64,000 nt of DNA, taken from contig CP046147.1 of NCBI GenBank assembly GCA_029593915.1, forward strand, positions 1,240,001 to 1,304,000, in the 5' to 3' direction. The notes beneath the pieces were generated by a model, which saw only the letters and a program-made list of their open reading frames with translations, did no database searches and was not told the DNA's origin. The position numbers were made by a program, and so were the translations under genes. The stretch is from Candidatus Lucifugimonas marina. Lineage in GTDB: Bacteria > Chloroflexota > Dehalococcoidia > Lucifugimonadales > Lucifugimonadaceae. Every line of letters begins with the position of its first letter. The first letter of the stretch is position 1. Below are positions 62,233-64,000 of this stretch, piece by piece.

Positions 62233-62802
62233 TCAGCCAGCGAGCAGTGCATCGAGTTGTTCAGCGAGTTGTTCTTCGCCGATGATGCCGGTCCACGTTC
62301 GTGCAATGTTGTGGTTCTTGTCGAGGAACACAGTCGTTGGGAACGAGAAAACTTCGTAGCCGAACTGAACTTTCGACTCGACATCAGGCATCGATGGGTA
62401 AGTGAGTCCTAGCTCCCGAACGAAAGCCTGACCGTTTGCTGCAGAGTCGAGTCCGAGCTGCTGTACGCCGATGAACGCAACATCATCCCCATACGTTTCG
62501 TACGAAGCCTGGAGGTCAGGCATTTCAGCTCGGCAAGGCGGGCATGAAGGGAACCAGAAGTTGACTAGAACGGGTTTTCCCTCGTGCATTTCGAGATTAA
62601 ATGCGCCGTGTTCGAAGGTTTCGCCTGTGATCGCCGGGGCCGTTCCAACTTCTCCGTTTGAACTGCCAGCAGCAACTTCTGCAATTGATCCCTGCGGCGG
62701 ATCTTCGCTACCGCAAGCGACTGCGGCAATCGCCATCAGCCCAAGAAGTACAAGCAACCAAGTTCGGCTGAAGATGAGTTTCTGGCGGTCAGTTCGATCC
62801 AT
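62233..62802 (-). CDS. TlpA-like thiol:disulfide oxidoreductase lipoprotein
   Basis: 189 aa. N-terminal membrane helix with lipobox-like AVAC (Cys ~30), then a Ser/Gly linker and a thioredoxin-like domain (~55-189) with the redox motif SCPPC (WFPSCPPCRAEMPDL) and FPTTVFLDKNHNI. Secreted/anchored reductase or oxidase of protein disulfides, such as in cytochrome c maturation. ATG at 62802. Confidence 0.92.
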   Translation of the reverse strand: MDRTDRQKLIFSRTWLLVLLGLMAIAAVACGSEDPPQGSIAEVAAGSSNGEVGTAPAITGETFEHGAFNLEMHEGKPVLVNFWFPSCPPCRAEMPDLQASYETYGDDVAFIGVQQLGLDSAANGQAFVRELGLTYPSMPDVESKVQFGYEVFSFPTTVFLDKNHNIARTWTGIIGEEQLAEQLDALLAG

Positions 62803-62972
62803 TTGGGCAATTGCTCCGAAAGCGACGGTGATTCAGCGTGCACTATGAGTTTGATGTTGTTTGCGATCTCATCGATGCGATCAGGCTACGCTCGACCGAG
62901 AGCTGAGCAAACGCCTTGACGTGAGATGCACATAGAGTTGTACGCACACCTCACGTCGTTGGTTTTTTTGGG

Positions 62973-64000
62973 TTATCCCTGGCAGTCGGCTCTCATTGTG
63001 TTGAGCTGCTCGCGAATTGCAGCTTCGAGGTTATCAATTGGAACTCGAACCTGTTCCATAGTGTCTCTATTGCGGATCGTGACCGAATCATCGTCGAGCG
63101 TGTCGAAGTCGACTGTTACGCATAGCGGGGTTCCGATTTCGTCCTGTCGGCGGTAACGTCGGCCGATGCTCTGAGTGTCATCGTACTGTGCGTTGAAGTT
63201 TGCCAACAAAAGATCGTACACGCGGCGCGCTGTAGGGCTGAGTGTGTCTTTCTTCGAGAGCGGGAGCACTGCCACCTGGAACGGAGCAATATCGGGGTGG
63301 AAGCGAAGAACCACTCGCATGTCTTTGCCTTCACCTTCCTCATCGTAGGCGTCGAGCAAGAATGCGAGGGCCGAGCGGTCGGCGCCCATCGCAGGTTCGA
63401 CCACGAAAGGAACGTATCGTTCTTTCTTCTGGTCGTCGAAGTATGAAAGATCCTTGCCGGATTTTTCGGCGTGCGCTTTCAGGTCGAAATCAGTTCGGTT
63501 TGAAATCGTTTCGAGTTCACCCCAACCCCACGGAAACTCGTACTCAACGTCGGCTGAAGCCTTCGAATAGTGAGGCAGTTCGTCGGCGTCGTGAACTCGA
63601 AGCATGAGCTTTTCGCCACGGATACCGAACTTCTTGAACCAGTCCATCGAAAAGTTCATCCAGTAGTCGTGCCAATCATCATCGGTGCCAGGCTCACAGA
63701 AGAACTCCATCTCCATCTGTTCGAACTCTCGGGTTCGGAAGGTGAAGTTTCCGGGAGTGATTTCATTTCGGAATGATTTACCAATCTGCGCAATACCGAA
63801 AGGGATTTTCTTTCGAGAGCTTGTTTGAACGTTCTCGAAATTCACGAACATTGCCTGAGCGGTTTCGGGACGTAGATAAACGGTGGCGCTTGAGTCTTCA
63901 ACTGGTCCCATGAATGTTTTGAACATGAGGTTGAACTGCCGTGGCTCGCCGAAAGCACCGCCACAATCGGGGCAGGTGTCGCCCTCGATCTGGTCTTGAC
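62973..64000 (-). CDS. glyQS: Glycyl-tRNA synthetase, 5'-truncated by the window edge
   Basis: Single-chain class II GlyRS, the C-terminal ~342 residues (initiator beyond base 64000). Zinc-binding CPDC near the window edge, class II motif 2 in [15 protein letters not shown] and [14 protein letters not shown], class II motif 3 near [14 protein letters not shown], and the anticodon-binding domain [10 protein letters not shown] with [25 protein letters not shown]. It is the eukaryote/archaea-like alpha2 form. Confidence 0.96.
   Translation of the reverse strand, partial: QDQIEGDTCPDCGGAFGEPRQFNLMFKTFMGPVEDSSATVYLRPETAQAMFVNFENVQTSSRKKIPFGIAQIGKSFRNEITPGNFTFRTREFEQMEMEFFCEPGTDDDWHDYWMNFSMDWFKKFGIRGEKLMLRVHDADELPHYSKASADVEYEFPWGWGELETISNRTDFDLKAHAEKSGKDLSYFDDQKKERYVPFVVEPAMGADRSALAFLLDAYDEEGEGKDMRVVLRFHPDIAPFQVAVLPLSKKDTLSPTARRVYDLLLANFNAQYDDTQSIGRRYRRQDEIGTPLCVTVDFDTLDDDSVTIRNRDTMEQVRVPIDNLEAAIREQLNTMRADCQG

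Noticed and set aside
1..64000. CRISPR arrays, phage genes, transposases, rRNA and tRNA genes
   Set aside because: No direct-repeat array with spacers, phage structural gene, transposase, or cloverleaf-type RNA was seen by eye. A tRNA or CRISPR finder should confirm this.

Overview
The window is a bacterial chromosome segment of moderate GC, densely packed with metabolic genes. The content suggests a marine Chloroflexota of the SAR202/Dehalococcoidia type. This is inferred from four enolase-superfamily paralogs, many short-chain dehydrogenases, an M81 peptidase, an 11-subunit complex I without the NADH-oxidising subunits, a succinate dehydrogenase with an HdrB-like third subunit, and an archaellin-like gene. 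No rRNA, tRNA, CRISPR array, phage or transposase gene was recognised. Both ends cut genes: an SDR at the left and glycyl-tRNA synthetase at the right.

Layout. 1-9.2 kb: truncated SDR, recQ, a small membrane protein, an M81 (MlrC-like) peptidase, a cytidylate-kinase-like protein, a two-domain receiver protein with an Ala/Lys tail, and a molybdopterin oxidoreductase/flavin reductase pair. 9.3-12.2 kb: SDR, archaellin-like protein, a second unusual receiver protein with an Arg-rich head, a small membrane protein. 12.3-19.7 kb: catabolic island with two galactonate-dehydratase-like and two KxK-type enolase-superfamily enzymes, a MaoC hydratase and an SDR. 20-23.4 kb: a large VWA-like membrane protein and two cyclophilins. 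23.5-27.6 kb: 2-oxoacid dehydrogenase E1alpha-E1beta-E2 followed by lipB, which supplies the octanoyl group for E2. 27.8-31 kb: CHASE/PAS histidine kinase and a convergent OmpR-type regulator. 31.4-38.3 kb: a multidomain lipoprotein ending in a cyclophilin, threonine synthase, GNAT, a tandem SelW-like pair, and a zinc alcohol dehydrogenase. 38.5-49.5 kb: nuoABCDHIJK-(DUF2007-like)-LMN, mostly with overlapping start/stop codons. 49.6-54.6 kb: NAD kinase, NUDIX hydrolase, sdhA-sdhB-HdrB-like subunit. 54.7-64 kb: uncharacterised protein, SDR, malate dehydrogenase, MazG-like protein, acyl-CoA carboxylase carboxyltransferase, folP-folK, CopD-like membrane protein, TlpA-like lipoprotein, glyQS.

Main discoveries. 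(1) 36737-37012 reads as a selenoprotein: a SelW/Rdx-like gene with an in-frame TGA exactly where its upstream tandem paralog has the second Cys of CVPC, followed at the right distance by a hairpin fitting the bacterial SECIS pattern. A standard gene caller would miss it. (2) 10241-10963 carries the class III signal peptide and the C-terminal signature of archaeal flagellins (archaellins) in a bacterial context. (3) Imperfect inverted-repeat elements of about 115-135 bp sit in intergenic gaps at 54.7, 55.6, 61.3 and 62.0 kb. (4) The carboxyltransferase gene has no ATG, GTG or TTG available for its conserved N-terminus.

Together the genes describe an aerobic heterotroph that oxidises sugar acids, oxo-acids and acyl-CoAs, feeding electrons through the type-E succinate dehydrogenase and truncated complex I.
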